Source: Pseudoalteromonas shioyasakiensis
Lineage (GTDB): Bacteria > Pseudomonadota > Gammaproteobacteria > Enterobacterales > Alteromonadaceae
NCBI RefSeq assembly: GCF_019134595.1
Contig: NZ_CP077770.1
Location: forward strand, 3,158,501-3,222,500
Reading direction: 5' to 3'
Length of the DNA stretch: 64,000 nucleotides
Shown here: positions 28,191 through 37,183 of the stretch, piece by piece
Layout: the number at the start of each line of letters is the position of its first letter
Position numbering within the stretch: the stretch's first letter is position 1
Notes under the pieces: generated by a model
Database searches by the model: none
The model's input: the letters and a program-made list of their open reading frames with translations, nothing else
What the model was told of the DNA's origin: nothing
Program-made: the position numbers and the translations under genes

Positions 28191-29569
28191 TAGTATTCGT
28201 CGTCCATAGCTGGACCCGCGTAGTTATCAAAACGCGAGAATTGACCTTGGAAGGTTAAACGTACTTTACCGATTGGACCATTACGTTGCTTACCTATGAT
28301 GATTTCGGCCACGCCTTTTTCTGTACTGTCTTCGTTATACACTTCATCACGGTAAATAAACATGATTAAGTCGGCATCCTGCTCGATTGAGCCTGATTCA
28401 CGTAAGTCGGAGTTGATTGGGCGTTTATCGGCACGTTGCTCTAGGGTACGGTTAAGCTGCGATAGTGCAATAACCGGACACTGCAGTTCTTTTGCCAGTG
28501 CTTTTAATGAACGAGAGATTTCAGCGATCTCTAAGGTACGGTTGTCCGACAAGCTTGGCACACGCATTAACTGCAAGTAATCGACCATGATCATACTAAT
28601 ACCGCCATGGTCGCGGGCAATACGACGAGCACGTGAACGCACATCTGTTGGTGTTAGGCCCGATGCATCATCAACATACATCTTACCTTTTTCCATCAAC
28701 AAGCCCATGGTTGACGACAGACGCGCCCAATCGTCATCATCTAGCTGACCGGTACGAACTTTAGTTTGGTTAATACGACCTAGCGATGCCAGCATCCTCA
28801 TCATGATTTGCTCTGAAGGCATCTCTAGTGAGTAAATAAGTACAGGCTTATCTTGTGTCATGGCTGCGTGCTCGGCTAAGTTCATCGCAAAGGTTGTTTT
28901 ACCCATCGATGGACGTGCCGCCACAATGATAAGGTCAGAAGGCTGCATACCTGCCGTCATTTTATCTAGGTCAGCATAGCCGGTGCTTACACCCGTCACA
29001 CCATCTTGTGGCGACTGATAAAGCTCTTCAATCTTATCAACGGTTTTTTCTAAGATACTGTGTAAGTTTTGTGGGCCTTCGGTGCTTTTTGTGCGTTGCT
29101 CTGCAATTTTAAATACTTTACTTTCAGCAAAATCGAGCAAGTCATGACTGGTACGCCCTTCTGGGCTAAAACCGGCTTCTGCAATTTCGTTCGCAACACC
29201 AATCATTTCACGAATAACAGCACGCTCACGCACGATATTTGCGTAGGCATCAATGTTTGCCGCACTTGGCGTGTTCTTAGCAATTTCAGCGAGGTAGGCG
29301 AAACCACCAACACTACTTAACTGATTGTTTTTCTCTAAGCTCTCAGAAATAGTGATCAAATCGATTGGATCACCGCCTTCAGCAAGACTAACCATAGCCT
29401 CAAAAATCAGCTTATGGGTGCGGGTGTAAAAATCCTGTGCAACCACTAACTCAGCAACACGGTCAAACGCTTGATTATCAAGCATTAAACCACCTAAAAC
29501 AGATTGCTCAGCTTCTATTGAATGGGGAGGGACTTTTAACGTATCGACTTGCTTATCTGGTTTGGCCAT
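28190..29569 (-). CDS. dnaB: Replicative DNA helicase DnaB
   Basis: 459 aa. Hexameric 5'-3' helicase of the replisome. N-terminal primase-interacting domain (PPHSIEAEQSVLGGLMLDNQAF), linker, RecA-like C-terminal domain with Walker A ARPSMGKT (218-225), Walker B IMVDYLQLM, and RESGSIEQDADLIMFIYRDEVY near the end. Intact; no intein. Confidence 0.97.
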   Translation of the reverse strand: MAKPDKQVDTLKVPPHSIEAEQSVLGGLMLDNQAFDRVAELVVAQDFYTRTHKLIFEAMVSLAEGGDPIDLITISESLEKNNQLSSVGGFAYLAEIAKNTPSAANIDAYANIVRERAVIREMIGVANEIAEAGFSPEGRTSHDLLDFAESKVFKIAEQRTKSTEGPQNLHSILEKTVDKIEELYQSPQDGVTGVSTGYADLDKMTAGMQPSDLIIVAARPSMGKTTFAMNLAEHAAMTQDKPVLIYSLEMPSEQIMMRMLASLGRINQTKVRTGQLDDDDWARLSSTMGLLMEKGKMYVDDASGLTPTDVRSRARRIARDHGGISMIMVDYLQLMRVPSLSDNRTLEIAEISRSLKALAKELQCPVIALSQLNRTLEQRADKRPINSDLRESGSIEQDADLIMFIYRDEVYNEDSTEKGVAEIIIGKQRNGPIGKVRLTFQGQFSRFDNYAGPAMDDEY

Positions 29570-29632
29570 AACATCACAAAACTAAAATTGAATGGCTCTA
29601 TTCTATCGACTTGCAAAGGCTGTGCAAATAGT

Positions 29633-29655
29633 AAAGCGGGAAAACTTCCCGCTTT
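29633..29655 (-). terminator. Hairpin terminator after the DUF4097 gene
   Basis: Perfect 10-bp stem AAAGCGGGAA / TTCCCGCTTT (29633-29642 with 29646-29655), 3-base loop. The T tail is short on either strand. Confidence 0.7.
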
Positions 29656-29680
29656 ATTGTAATTGAGTGTACTCTAATCG

Positions 29681-30622
29681 CTATTTCTGTTTACGAAGTT
29701 CAATGCGTCCGCTAATCGTATCCATTTCGATATCAGCATCCCCACCGTTAATACTAAATTCTAAGTCGCTAGATGGGCCGTATTTCGCCTTCGTTGCTCT
29801 GTCATCACTAAGCTCATTAACGATTTTACCGTTAGCGTGAGCTTCAATTTCAAACGTTGCCGATACATCTGCAGGGAAGTAAAATTCTGCATCACCACTG
29901 ACTGATTCAAAACGAATATTGGCATCTGCTAGTAACTTGTTGATGTGAACTTCTGCTTCACCATTTACGGTATTGATGCGCAGCTTTTTAATTGCATCAA
30001 AAGCAAAGTCGATATCACCGTTTACGTTTTCAAGGCGAACATCTTGTGCTTTGGTTTTTGACTTAATGTCGCCATTCACTGCGGTAAAGCGTAAAGCACC
30101 TTGCGAGTTTTTATCGTTAATTTCACCATTGACTGTTTCAAAGCGAATATCACCGTTTAAGTCGTGGGCATTTACATCGCCATTGACCGTTTCAAAGCTC
30201 ATGTTGCCGCTAATATCTTGCACTGTGATATCACCGTTGACGGTATCAATCTCTGCGCCTGCTTCAAGCTCTTTAGCACTAACGGTTACATTCACCCCAG
30301 CAAATTCAAGCTCACTGCTTTTTGGCATGTAAATGGTTAATCGAGAGCCGTCACCGCTATTCCAGCCACCTAAGTTACGCGGCATTTTTACGATAAATTC
30401 AACACGGCTACCTTCTACCTCTAAACGATAGCCTTGTGCTTTATCGTCAAGCTCACCTTCGATTTTAAGTTGTGGTTTATCCCACCCTTCAATGCGTACA
30501 TCACCACGTTGGTTTTCAATAAAAATGCGTTTATTCGCAGGTACATCAATTTGTTCATTAATGGTTTGTCCTGCCATTGCCATCAGTGGCAGTAATCCTA
30601 AAGTTAAGGCTAGTAATTTCAT
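29681..30622 (-). CDS. DUF4097 beta-solenoid protein with signal peptide
   Basis: 313 aa from the ATG at 30622 (AGGAG 8 bases upstream). A signal peptide ends MAMAGQ. The body is a run of short strands with six VNG-centred repeats about 18-19 residues apart (DTVNGDI, ETVNGDV, ETVNGEI, TAVNGDI, ENVNGDI, NTVNGEA), typical of DUF4097 putative adhesin beta-helices. It lies third in an operon with an ECF sigma factor and an anti-sigma-like protein and is therefore a candidate output or sensor of that system; a periplasmic place is likely. Confidence 0.82.
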   Translation of the reverse strand: MKLLALTLGLLPLMAMAGQTINEQIDVPANKRIFIENQRGDVRIEGWDKPQLKIEGELDDKAQGYRLEVEGSRVEFIVKMPRNLGGWNSGDGSRLTIYMPKSSELEFAGVNVTVSAKELEAGAEIDTVNGDITVQDISGNMSFETVNGDVNAHDLNGDIRFETVNGEINDKNSQGALRFTAVNGDIKSKTKAQDVRLENVNGDIDFAFDAIKKLRINTVNGEAEVHINKLLADANIRFESVSGDAEFYFPADVSATFEIEAHANGKIVNELSDDRATKAKYGPSSDLEFSINGGDADIEMDTISGRIELRKQK

Positions 30623-30633
30623 AATTGTCACTC

Positions 30634-31119
30634 CTAAATCGTTTGCCACTTAGGTGCATGCACCTTGTTAATTAAGTCCAGTTGTTGCTGATAAACCTGC
30701 GATAGCATTTGTAATAAAGCTGGGTTTTCAGGTTCATTCTCAAGTGCTTGCTTAATGGCGCTTTCGGCTTCTTCTAACTCTTTTAGCTGTTGCTGCCAAT
30801 TGTCTGTTAATGCAGGTTGATTTTGATACTGCACCAACAAACCTTGCTTTTGCTTGGTAAAATAGTCACTCATTGCCATCATGCTATTTGGCTCACCTTG
30901 GCCAACAAAAAGCTGTACGGTCAATAGTGCGGCAATACAACAAGCGGCAACTGCAGCGAGTTTATTCCAGCCATGGTTTGGCTTATCAACTTGCTCTGGT
31001 TGCCCTGTTGCAATTGCTCGCTCAATACCGGGCCAGAGATCTTTGTCTGGACTAATATCTTGCTTCTGGTTAAGCGAGTCATTTAAAAATTGTTCAAATT
31101 CTGGCTTACTCATTTTCAT
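30634..31119 (-). CDS. Anti-sigma-factor-like membrane protein
   Basis: 161 aa with a cytosolic N-terminal part (about 1-52, WPGIERAI), one TM helix (about 53-71, LAAVAACCIAALLTVQLFV), and a periplasmic helical, Gln/Glu-rich C-terminal part. Layout and overlap with the sigma gene (14 bp) argue for an anti-sigma factor, though no zinc HxxxCxxC motif is present. An alternative ATG two codons later is possible. Confidence 0.72.
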   Translation of the reverse strand: MKMSKPEFEQFLNDSLNQKQDISPDKDLWPGIERAIATGQPEQVDKPNHGWNKLAAVAACCIAALLTVQLFVGQGEPNSMMAMSDYFTKQKQGLLVQYQNQPALTDNWQQQLKELEEAESAIKQALENEPENPALLQMLSQVYQQQLDLINKVHAPKWQTI

Positions 31120-31657
31120 ACCACTCTTTTAATAACTGCCTTGCACGGTGAAATTGCGATTTACTTGAACCGACCGCCATATCAAGCATGCTTGCTATCT
31201 CTTCGTGGCGATAACCTTCAATTGCATGAAGTACAAACACCATACGTGCTCGCTCAGGTAGTCTCAGTACTAATTTGTCGAGGCCGTTAAAGCCGTCGCA
31301 ATCTGCGGCGCTTTGTTCATCCATACCGCTTTGTTCAAAACTCACTACTTTTTGAAACCAGCTTTTATGTTTGCGAATGTAGCTAATCGCAATATTGCTG
31401 GTAACACTATGTAACCAAGTCGAAAATTGTGAGCGTCCATCAAAGTTAGCGATTTTATGCCACAACTGTACAAACACTTCTTGTGTTGCATCTTCGGCGT
31501 GCTCTTTGTCTGCAAGCAATCGCAAACAAAGGCTATAAACCCGCTTCACATGCAACTCATAAAGTGTTGCATAGGCAGCTTGATCACCGCTTTTTACGCG
31601 CTCTATCAAGGCATGCTCACTTTGCTGGGCGAACGCTTGTTCTGCATCTATCAACAT
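31106..31657 (-). CDS. ECF-type RNA polymerase sigma factor
   Basis: 183 aa. Region 2 (about 25-95: AYATLYELHVKRVYSLCLRLL, AEDATQEVFVQLW, STWLHSVTSNIAISYIRKH) and region 4 (about 130-178: LPERARMVFVLHAIEGYRHEEIASMLDMAVGSSKSQFHRARQ) are both complete. It directs transcription of an unknown regulon; the downstream anti-sigma and DUF4097 genes are the obvious first targets. The start codon lies inside a palindrome (31652-31668). Confidence 0.92.
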   Translation of the reverse strand: MLIDAEQAFAQQSEHALIERVKSGDQAAYATLYELHVKRVYSLCLRLLADKEHAEDATQEVFVQLWHKIANFDGRSQFSTWLHSVTSNIAISYIRKHKSWFQKVVSFEQSGMDEQSAADCDGFNGLDKLVLRLPERARMVFVLHAIEGYRHEEIASMLDMAVGSSKSQFHRARQLLKEWYENE

Positions 31658-31668
31658 CCTGGATGTTG
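31652..31668 (-). promoter_or_regulatory. Palindrome covering the sigma-factor start codon
   Basis: CAACATCC-T-GGATGTTG, 8-bp arms around one base. It includes both the AGG of the SD and the ATG. As RNA a 1-base loop must open wider, so it may act either as a weak start-sequestering hairpin or as an operator. Confidence 0.4.
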
Positions 31669-31748
31669 TCCTTTATGATTATTGTTGTGAATTTAGTGTA
31701 TTAGACGTAAGGAGGGATTCAAAAGGTTTAAATGAAATTAAATTTTTT

Positions 31749-31779
31749 TGTGTAAGCTACAAATAATTGAGCTTACACA
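31749..31779. repeat. Inverted repeat between the pilX-like gene and the ECF sigma operon
   Basis: Perfect 10-bp arms TGTGTAAGCT / AGCTTACACA (31749-31758 and 31770-31779), 11-base loop. On the minus strand it follows the pilX-like stop but is trailed by A and not T, so it is not a standard terminator for that gene; it could be an operator or mRNA-end hairpin. Confidence 0.6.
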
Positions 31780-31799
31780 ATTTTATTTGGGGCTTTGCG

Positions 31800-33548
31800 T
31801 TATTCTCCAGGTGATGCTTCGCTTTCTTCTTCAGTTGTTTCTGTGGTTTTGTAGCTCCAACCTAAAAATACGATGCGTGCCGAAGAAGCAGGCGAGCCAC
31901 CATTTTGTACTTGTAATAAACCTGCATCATAGTGAGCACCACTGCCCCCTGATGCAGTAATTGTTGAGCCACGTACACTACCAAACAGCTCGCCACTGCC
32001 CGATAGCTTCACTGTTGTCAAAGGTGCATAAATAGCCGCATATAAATTCGCAGCACCACTAAATTGCACACCATTTACACCATTAAATGATGAATAAAAT
32101 GATAACGACGGATGGCCACTGGTGGTTAATCCTTCCTGCTCAGTAATGACTTTTGCTCCTGCACCAATATTTACTTTTCCGGTTAATAACACTGTTAAGC
32201 TGCTGTCTTTTTTGATTGTTAAACTGGTATCCCCTTCCATCGAAAAGTCGCCATCAATCAGTAAAATAACATCACCACCAGAAACTTCCATTTTGCCGTC
32301 ACTGGTCATTTTGAGCCTATCAAGTGCAAAGATATACTCTTTACTGTTACTGCCATTAGCTTGGTTTTGCGCTTTAGAGTTAAACAAGAAAACATCGGCA
32401 AGGCTTGGCAAAATAACTTGGCTACCACCGCTACTAAAAAAGCCCCTTTCAGTATTAAGTTTAAATTGTTGCGTAGGACCAATCGAAACAGAACTATAAC
32501 TGCTCACTTGGTCTGTGATGTCTGTCATTTTCTCTGGCAAAATTAACGGGTCGCAGCTGGTGTCTGGATTTGTAGGGTCATAATCGGGCGCGGTTGGGTC
32601 AGCAACGGTTATAGGCTCAACATTCGGGTTTACGTTAAACTTGCTATCACTGTAGTGCACACCATCTTGTTGATTATTGTAGGTGTCTTTAAAATCGCCT
32701 GAGCCGCCATACATAATATCCAACGCTTCGTCTTGGCTATTAGTGATGAATGTTGACCACTGCATTTTTGCATCACCATTCGCTCGCACAACCCCCGAAA
32801 CAGTTCCGCCGCGATGGGTATAATAACCTCGGGTATAGACATTACCGTCAACACGTAAACCACTGCCAGGAGAAATATAAACGCCGGTATTTGAATGGAT
32901 ATTACCAATAATTGGTGATGAACCATTTAAGTAGATAACCCCGGTTGCTTTTACATCGCCTTTTATCGGTGAATGGCCCGATAGCACCACATCTGAATCA
33001 CCAGTAATCGTTGAAACATCACCATCATTAGATTTGGTTTCTTCATAGGTGCCTTTGCTCGAATCGTAACTATCGATACTGCCACTACCCGACAAGTTAA
33101 CCCCTTTACAGCCCACCATCGCATTAGTGAAAATAGAGCTGCCTTTCGCGCCTTGTACTGCAAAACGGGCGACTAAGTTACTTTGTGCGTCACCATCAAA
33201 TCGTTGCCCTAAGCTTGCAATTTCAAGCTCACCGGCAGCATTTTGACTTAAACTGGCATTAAAAATGGCATCATCAGCGATAACACCAGAGCCCGATGCG
33301 TTACTGGTTTTACTGATCAAATCTTCAACCGCTAATACACCTTCGTCATTCAAGGTTTGTTGCAATAACTTAGCTTGTTCAAACACACCTTTTTCTGCCA
33401 ATAAGCGGCTGTTTAATTTCTTTTGAAAGTTACCACTTAAGCGCTCTTGAACAATGTTTTCACGCAGCGAACTAAGCACCACAATGCTGGCCATACTGGT
33501 TAAGATCAACACTGTAATTAGGGTGAAACCATTTTGCTTGTTATACAC
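31800..33548 (-). CDS. Very large PilX-like minor pilin with C-terminal beta-rich domain (DUF7305-like)
   Basis: 582 aa from a GTG with GGAG 6 bases upstream. The N-terminus is a PilX-type helix, GFTLITVLILTSMASIVVLSSL, including the LRENIVQERLSGN block typical of PilX. After about residue 150 it turns into a Ser/Gly-rich repetitive beta region (SGSGSIDSY, GDVKATGVIYLNG, SGSGELFGSVRGSTITASGGSGAHYD) like the passenger domain seen in agglomerate PilX/DUF7305 proteins. Ordinary PilX is about 170-200 aa. It is last in the pilin operon, and no pilY1 gene accompanies it. Confidence 0.78.
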   Translation of the reverse strand: MYNKQNGFTLITVLILTSMASIVVLSSLRENIVQERLSGNFQKKLNSRLLAEKGVFEQAKLLQQTLNDEGVLAVEDLISKTSNASGSGVIADDAIFNASLSQNAAGELEIASLGQRFDGDAQSNLVARFAVQGAKGSSIFTNAMVGCKGVNLSGSGSIDSYDSSKGTYEETKSNDGDVSTITGDSDVVLSGHSPIKGDVKATGVIYLNGSSPIIGNIHSNTGVYISPGSGLRVDGNVYTRGYYTHRGGTVSGVVRANGDAKMQWSTFITNSQDEALDIMYGGSGDFKDTYNNQQDGVHYSDSKFNVNPNVEPITVADPTAPDYDPTNPDTSCDPLILPEKMTDITDQVSSYSSVSIGPTQQFKLNTERGFFSSGGSQVILPSLADVFLFNSKAQNQANGSNSKEYIFALDRLKMTSDGKMEVSGGDVILLIDGDFSMEGDTSLTIKKDSSLTVLLTGKVNIGAGAKVITEQEGLTTSGHPSLSFYSSFNGVNGVQFSGAANLYAAIYAPLTTVKLSGSGELFGSVRGSTITASGGSGAHYDAGLLQVQNGGSPASSARIVFLGWSYKTTETTEEESEASPGE

Positions 33549-34065
33549 TGCCAGCTCCGTATGCTTTGACTAATATTGCATTGGTTAAGGCAATATCAAT
33601 ATTAATGCCATTGCCAAATTGAGCAGGTAAATCATTTGGCTTTACAGTAACGGTTACAAGCTCCCCGGTGATATCAAATGACAAAGTTTCGATACCTGTC
33701 AGTAATCGCTCTGAGGCAGCACCATCGAGTGAACACATTAAGTTGCCACCATTTAAGCTATATACTTCAACCACCTGCGCAGTTGTCGCAGAGCCATCAC
33801 AGGCAATGACCCCGCTAGGCTGAGTAATAGTAATCGTGCTTTTATCTGCACTGATGATCGGTGTTAGTTGTGTTTGCTTTATGCTGCGGTTGAATACTTT
33901 ACTGGTATAGCGAATTACTTCTTGCGCGTTTTCAAGCTCTTTACTCACTTCAATCGTGCTTTTAATCGCTGAGTAAGACAAGCTTACTCCCGCTAATAAA
34001 AACGCGCCAGCTGCCAATGCCACCATCAATTCTACTAAGGTAAAACCCTGAACGCGTTTATTCAT
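33541..34065 (-). CDS. pilW: PilW-like type IV minor pilin
   Basis: 174 aa, prepilin cleavage site QGFTLVELMVAL (G before F, Glu at +5), hydrophobic helix to about residue 30, then a C-terminal beta domain with Cys. ATG 34065 is used because it overlaps the pilV stop (ATGA). A primer-complex component of the type IV pilus. It is shorter than many PilW proteins. Confidence 0.8.
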   Translation of the reverse strand: MNKRVQGFTLVELMVALAAGAFLLAGVSLSYSAIKSTIEVSKELENAQEVIRYTSKVFNRSIKQTQLTPIISADKSTITITQPSGVIACDGSATTAQVVEVYSLNGGNLMCSLDGAASERLLTGIETLSFDITGELVTVTVKPNDLPAQFGNGINIDIALTNAILVKAYGAGSV

Positions 34066-34463
34066 GAGCACACCGCCGTTAAATCAGGGAAACTGGCATT
34101 TAGACTAATTTGATTTTCTGCATTGTCTGTCATGCGCTTATCGACCCAAGCCACATTCACTTGCATATCATCACTGTAAGTAGCTGGGATCGTCAGCTGA
34201 TAATCACTGACTTGTGGCGCGAGCGAAGCTCTAAATGTCGCGTCTTGAAAAAGTGTGGTATTGGTTTTTTGAATTTCACAAATACGCGGCCACAAACGCT
34301 CAATGGTATTTTGCCCTTGAATAAGTGACACGGTGTAATTAAAGCTATTGGTTGCATATTGCAGCGATTTCAGCTGCGCTGCCGCCAACCCCAGTAATGC
34401 AATGCCAGCAATCACCACTGAAATCATCACTTCTAATAATGAAAAGCCTGCCTGCTTATTCAT
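34062..34463 (-). CDS. pilV: PilV-like type IV minor pilin
   Basis: 133 aa with prepilin motif AGFSLLEVMISVVIAGIALLGLA, typical of PilV. ATG 34463 is preferred over the ATG two codons upstream because GAGG sits 7 bases away; it overlaps the previous stop (ATGA). Confidence 0.8.
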   Translation of the reverse strand: MNKQAGFSLLEVMISVVIAGIALLGLAAAQLKSLQYATNSFNYTVSLIQGQNTIERLWPRICEIQKTNTTLFQDATFRASLAPQVSDYQLTIPATYSDDMQVNVAWVDKRMTDNAENQISLNASFPDLTAVCS

Positions 34464-34912
34464 GCACATCCTCGCTGTGAATTTTCTACTAACCAGTTTT
34501 GGCCACTTTTAAGCACACACATCACGTAATCTGTGGTATTTGTATGCTCATCTTTAACTAGAATTTCAGCTTGTTTATCAACTTCGCCACTGGCAGTAAT
34601 GGCCAATGCGACTAAGTTGACGGTAACACCGCTTTTTGTGACCGAAAATTCTTTTAAAACCGTGTCTACCCCGCCCTCGTTGAAGGTCACTTGCCAACTA
34701 TTATTACTGACAACTAGGTTAATAGGTTTGTCGCGTTTGACCGCTTCACTACGTGCAAATTTATAGGCGCTATTTAATTGATTTGCAGTTGTTACCACGC
34801 GATCTTGCAAAATTTGCTGACTAAAAGACGGAAAAGCAAGGGCTGCCATAATGCCAATAACACTCAGCACAACCATTAACTCAATTAAGGTAAACCCTGC
34901 AATTCGACGCAA
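34460..34912 (-). CDS. fimT: FimT/GspH-family minor pseudopilin
   Basis: 150 aa. N-terminal RRIAGFTLIELMVVLSVIGIMAALAFPSF is a GspH/FimT-type prepilin helix; the middle YKFARSEAVKRDKPINLVVS is the FimT/GspH signature. The TTG at 34912 has GGGAG 8 bases upstream, within the end of pilE; TTG 34930 is the alternative. FimT proteins can bind DNA in transformation; no test possible here. Confidence 0.8.
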   Translation of the reverse strand: MRRIAGFTLIELMVVLSVIGIMAALAFPSFSQQILQDRVVTTANQLNSAYKFARSEAVKRDKPINLVVSNNSWQVTFNEGGVDTVLKEFSVTKSGVTVNLVALAITASGEVDKQAEILVKDEHTNTTDYVMCVLKSGQNWLVENSQRGCA

Positions 34913-34917
34913 TTGTG

Positions 34918-35322
34918 TTACTCCCAGCAATCACTAAATGAAGCGCTATAACTACCATCATGTTTAACGGTTAAGTCACCACAGCGATCACTTGCTTGCG
35001 CCGAACCCGATTTAGGAGCGGCTTTTAAACTGTAGCCACGATTTTTAAAATCGCTTACAGCACCTGATACTTTATCTGTTGCTGTGTAGGTAAAGGTGTA
35101 ATAGTCAGTATTTTGAGTTGCAAATGCATTGGGATAGCCGCCATTTCGTGAATAAATACGTTCAAGGCTGGCGCTGTATTGCAGTAACTCTTGTTGAATG
35201 TCAGCACGGCGACTACGTTGCATGTGCTCAGTGTAAGCAGGAAGTGCTACGCTATACAGAATCCCCAAAATAGCGATCACGATAAGAATTTCTACTAATG
35301 TAAAGCCTGTTTGTTTACCCAT
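34918..35322 (-). CDS. pilE: PilE-like type IV minor pilin
   Basis: 134 aa from the ATG at 35322. Short leader MGKQTG then FTLVEILIVIAILGILYSVALPAY, C-terminal domain with a disulfide pair (RCGDLTV ... FSDCWE). First of five overlapping genes. The frame extends upstream, but a leader of six residues fits prepilin peptidase substrates. Confidence 0.83.
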   Translation of the reverse strand: MGKQTGFTLVEILIVIAILGILYSVALPAYTEHMQRSRRADIQQELLQYSASLERIYSRNGGYPNAFATQNTDYYTFTYTATDKVSGAVSDFKNRGYSLKAAPKSGSAQASDRCGDLTVKHDGSYSASFSDCWE

Positions 35323-35607
35323 TCCATGTGGTACTAATGCACTTTTCAACCTCAACCCCTTAATACTTTTTAACCAGCACAATATAAATGACAGCGTTGT
35401 CAGTGTCAATTTTAACCAATTTACTTTTACTCATTCGATTATACTAATAAGAAAAATAAAATTAAGAAAAAAGAATGCATGTTTGTAAAATAGGTAAGAT
35501 TATAGGATTGGTATTTATGTGTTTAAAATGTAGAAAGCAATGCTATTGAATGATCATAGAAGAAGCAATAGCGGTACAAAATGCTACAATTTATAAATTT
35601 CAGGCAC
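35323..35607. other. Intergenic region upstream of the minor pilin operon
   Basis: About 285 bp, AT-rich, no ORF I would defend. It must hold the pilin operon promoter (minus strand). No clear motif was found. Confidence 0.5.
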
Positions 35608-35638
35608 AAAAAAGCCGCACCTAAGTGCGGCCTTTTTT
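35608..35638 (-). terminator. Terminator of the rpsF-priB-rpsR-rplI operon
   Basis: Stem GCCGCAC / GTGCGGC (35614-35620 with 35625-35631), loop CTAA, six A before and six T after. Works on the minus strand 15 bp after the rplI stop. Confidence 0.9.
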
Positions 35639-35652
35639 ACTTAATATTGCTA

Positions 35653-36105
35653 TTAAGCTTCAGCGATAACGATTACTTTGATAGTAGCCGATACGTCTGA
35701 GTGTACTGCGATTGCTACGTCAAATTCGCCAGTCTCACGGATAGTACCTAGAGGTAAACGAACTTCTGATTTAGCAACTTCAACGCCAACAGCTGAAATA
35801 GCTTCAGCGATGTCGCGAGTACCGATAGAACCGAATAACTTGCCTTCGTCACCAGCTTTAGAAACTAGTGTAACTTCAGCTAATGCTTCTAACTTGTCAG
35901 CGCGAGCTTGAGCAGCAGCTAGATCTTCAGCGATCTTAGCTTCTAAATCAGCACGACGTGCTTCGAAAGTTTCGATGTTAGCTTTAGTTGCAGGAACTGC
36001 CTTACCTTGTGGGAAAAGGAAGTTACGTGCGAAGCCAGATTTAACTACAACCTGGTCACCTAGGCCACCTAGGTTTGCGATCTTGTCTAGTAGAATAACT
36101 TGCAT
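35653..36105 (-). CDS. rplI: 50S ribosomal protein L9
   Basis: 150 aa; [36 protein letters not shown] is the L9 N-terminal domain; long central helix; C-terminal domain with [16 protein letters not shown]. Last gene of the rpsF operon. Confidence 0.97.
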   Translation of the reverse strand: MQVILLDKIANLGGLGDQVVVKSGFARNFLFPQGKAVPATKANIETFEARRADLEAKIAEDLAAAQARADKLEALAEVTLVSKAGDEGKLFGSIGTRDIAEAISAVGVEVAKSEVRLPLGTIRETGEFDVAIAVHSDVSATIKVIVIAEA

Positions 36106-36140
36106 GTCTCTACACCTTTTAAAAACTGTTAATCCGCTGC

Positions 36141-36368
36141 TTACTTATGTAAGTCAGTGTATGGAAGAAGGGCTAAGTAGCGAGCACGCTTGATAGCAGT
36201 TGCTAGCTGACGCTGATATTTAGCGCTAGTACCTGTGATACGGCTAGGTACGATTTTGCCACTTTCTGTAACATAGTTTCTAAGAGTAGCTAGATCTTTA
36301 TAATCGATTTGTTGTACGCCTTCCGCTTTAAAGCGGCAGAACTTACGACGTCTGAAATAACGTGCCAT
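36141..36368 (-). CDS. rpsR: 30S ribosomal protein S18
   Basis: 75 aa; [17 protein letters not shown] and the C-terminal [17 protein letters not shown] are diagnostic. S18 pairs with S6 in the small-subunit platform; its gene sits two places after rpsF. Confidence 0.97.
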
Positions 36369-36380
36369 GAGTAAAATTCC

Positions 36381-36707
36381 TCAAAAAATTCTTTCTATAT
36401 GTTGAGCATGCAAGACCAATTGGCTTAAGCCGTTTCGACCTTCGTGACGGTTTAAAAACCCCGTCACCTGCACTTGGTGCCCAACGTGCAATTGTTGAGT
36501 CTGTTGTTGCAATGGCGTGCCGCTGGCAACAACTTGAAGCCTGACATAACTATTACGGTTAAGGTCTGCTTCAACTTGCATCGATTTATGTTCAAGAACA
36601 AAAATACAATGCGGTATACCAGCAGGGCTTTGACTATATTTTGGGGTTTTACATACAACCCCAGATAGTGTCAGCTGATTCATATAAGGATTAAGCGGTT
36701 GGCTCAT
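36381..36707 (-). CDS. priB: Primosomal replication protein N (PriB)
   Basis: 108 aa OB-fold ssDNA-binding protein (E. coli 104). NQLTLSGVVCKTPKYSQSPAG and HCIFVLEHKS, VTGFLNRHEGRNGLSQLVLHA. It helps PriA restart replication. Position between rpsF and rpsR is conserved in gammaproteobacteria and supports the call despite low sequence conservation. Confidence 0.93.
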   Translation of the reverse strand: MSQPLNPYMNQLTLSGVVCKTPKYSQSPAGIPHCIFVLEHKSMQVEADLNRNSYVRLQVVASGTPLQQQTQQLHVGHQVQVTGFLNRHEGRNGLSQLVLHAQHIERIF

Positions 36708-36750
36708 CTTTTTGTCTCAACTGCAAGCGCCATGCTTGAACTCAAAACGA

Positions 36751-37092
36751 TTAAGCAGCTGGTGCTTCTTTCTTCTCTTCTTTCGCAAGAGGAGATGCTT
36801 CAGTTACAGCGTCTTTAGTACGCATAACTAAGTTACGAAGCACTGCATCGTTGTAGCGGAAAGTAGTTTCTAGCTCGCTGATTACTTCAGTAGGTGCTTC
36901 AACGTTCATAAGAACATAATGAGCTTTGTGAAGCTTGTCGATTGGGTAAGCCAATTGACGACGGCCCCAGTCTTCAAGACGGTGGATAGTACCACCAGCT
37001 TCAGTGATAGAACCAGTATAACGTTCGATCATACCAGCTACTTGCTCACTCTGATCAGGGTGAACCATGAATACGATTTCGTAATGACGCAT
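36751..37092 (-). CDS. rpsF: 30S ribosomal protein S6
   Basis: 113 aa; [48 protein letters not shown] and VLRNLVMRT. The tail ends [10 protein letters not shown], so the C-terminal di-Glu that RimK extends in E. coli is absent, although rimK is present at 18.8 kb. SD AAGGA precedes the ATG and can pair with an upstream leader segment. Confidence 0.97.
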   Translation of the reverse strand: MRHYEIVFMVHPDQSEQVAGMIERYTGSITEAGGTIHRLEDWGRRQLAYPIDKLHKAHYVLMNVEAPTEVISELETTFRYNDAVLRNLVMRTKDAVTEASPLAKEEKKEAPAA

Positions 37093-37096
37093 GGAT

Positions 37097-37155
37097 ATTC
37101 CTTACGGTTAATAGAGCCTTCTACCGTTTCGGCCAGTCGGTTTAAGGCAAGGAAT
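37097..37155 (-). promoter_or_regulatory. rpsF mRNA leader that can sequester the Shine-Dalgarno
   Basis: On the minus strand ATTCCTT (37155-37149) is exactly complementary to AAGGAAT (37103-37097), which contains the rpsF SD. Between them lies a GC-rich CCG-containing region including CCGAAACGG. This resembles the autoregulatory S6:S18-binding leader known upstream of rpsF in many bacteria; assignment to that motif is inference. Confidence 0.5.
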
Positions 37156-37183
37156 TAAATTTAATAAGCCGAAATGAGCGCGC

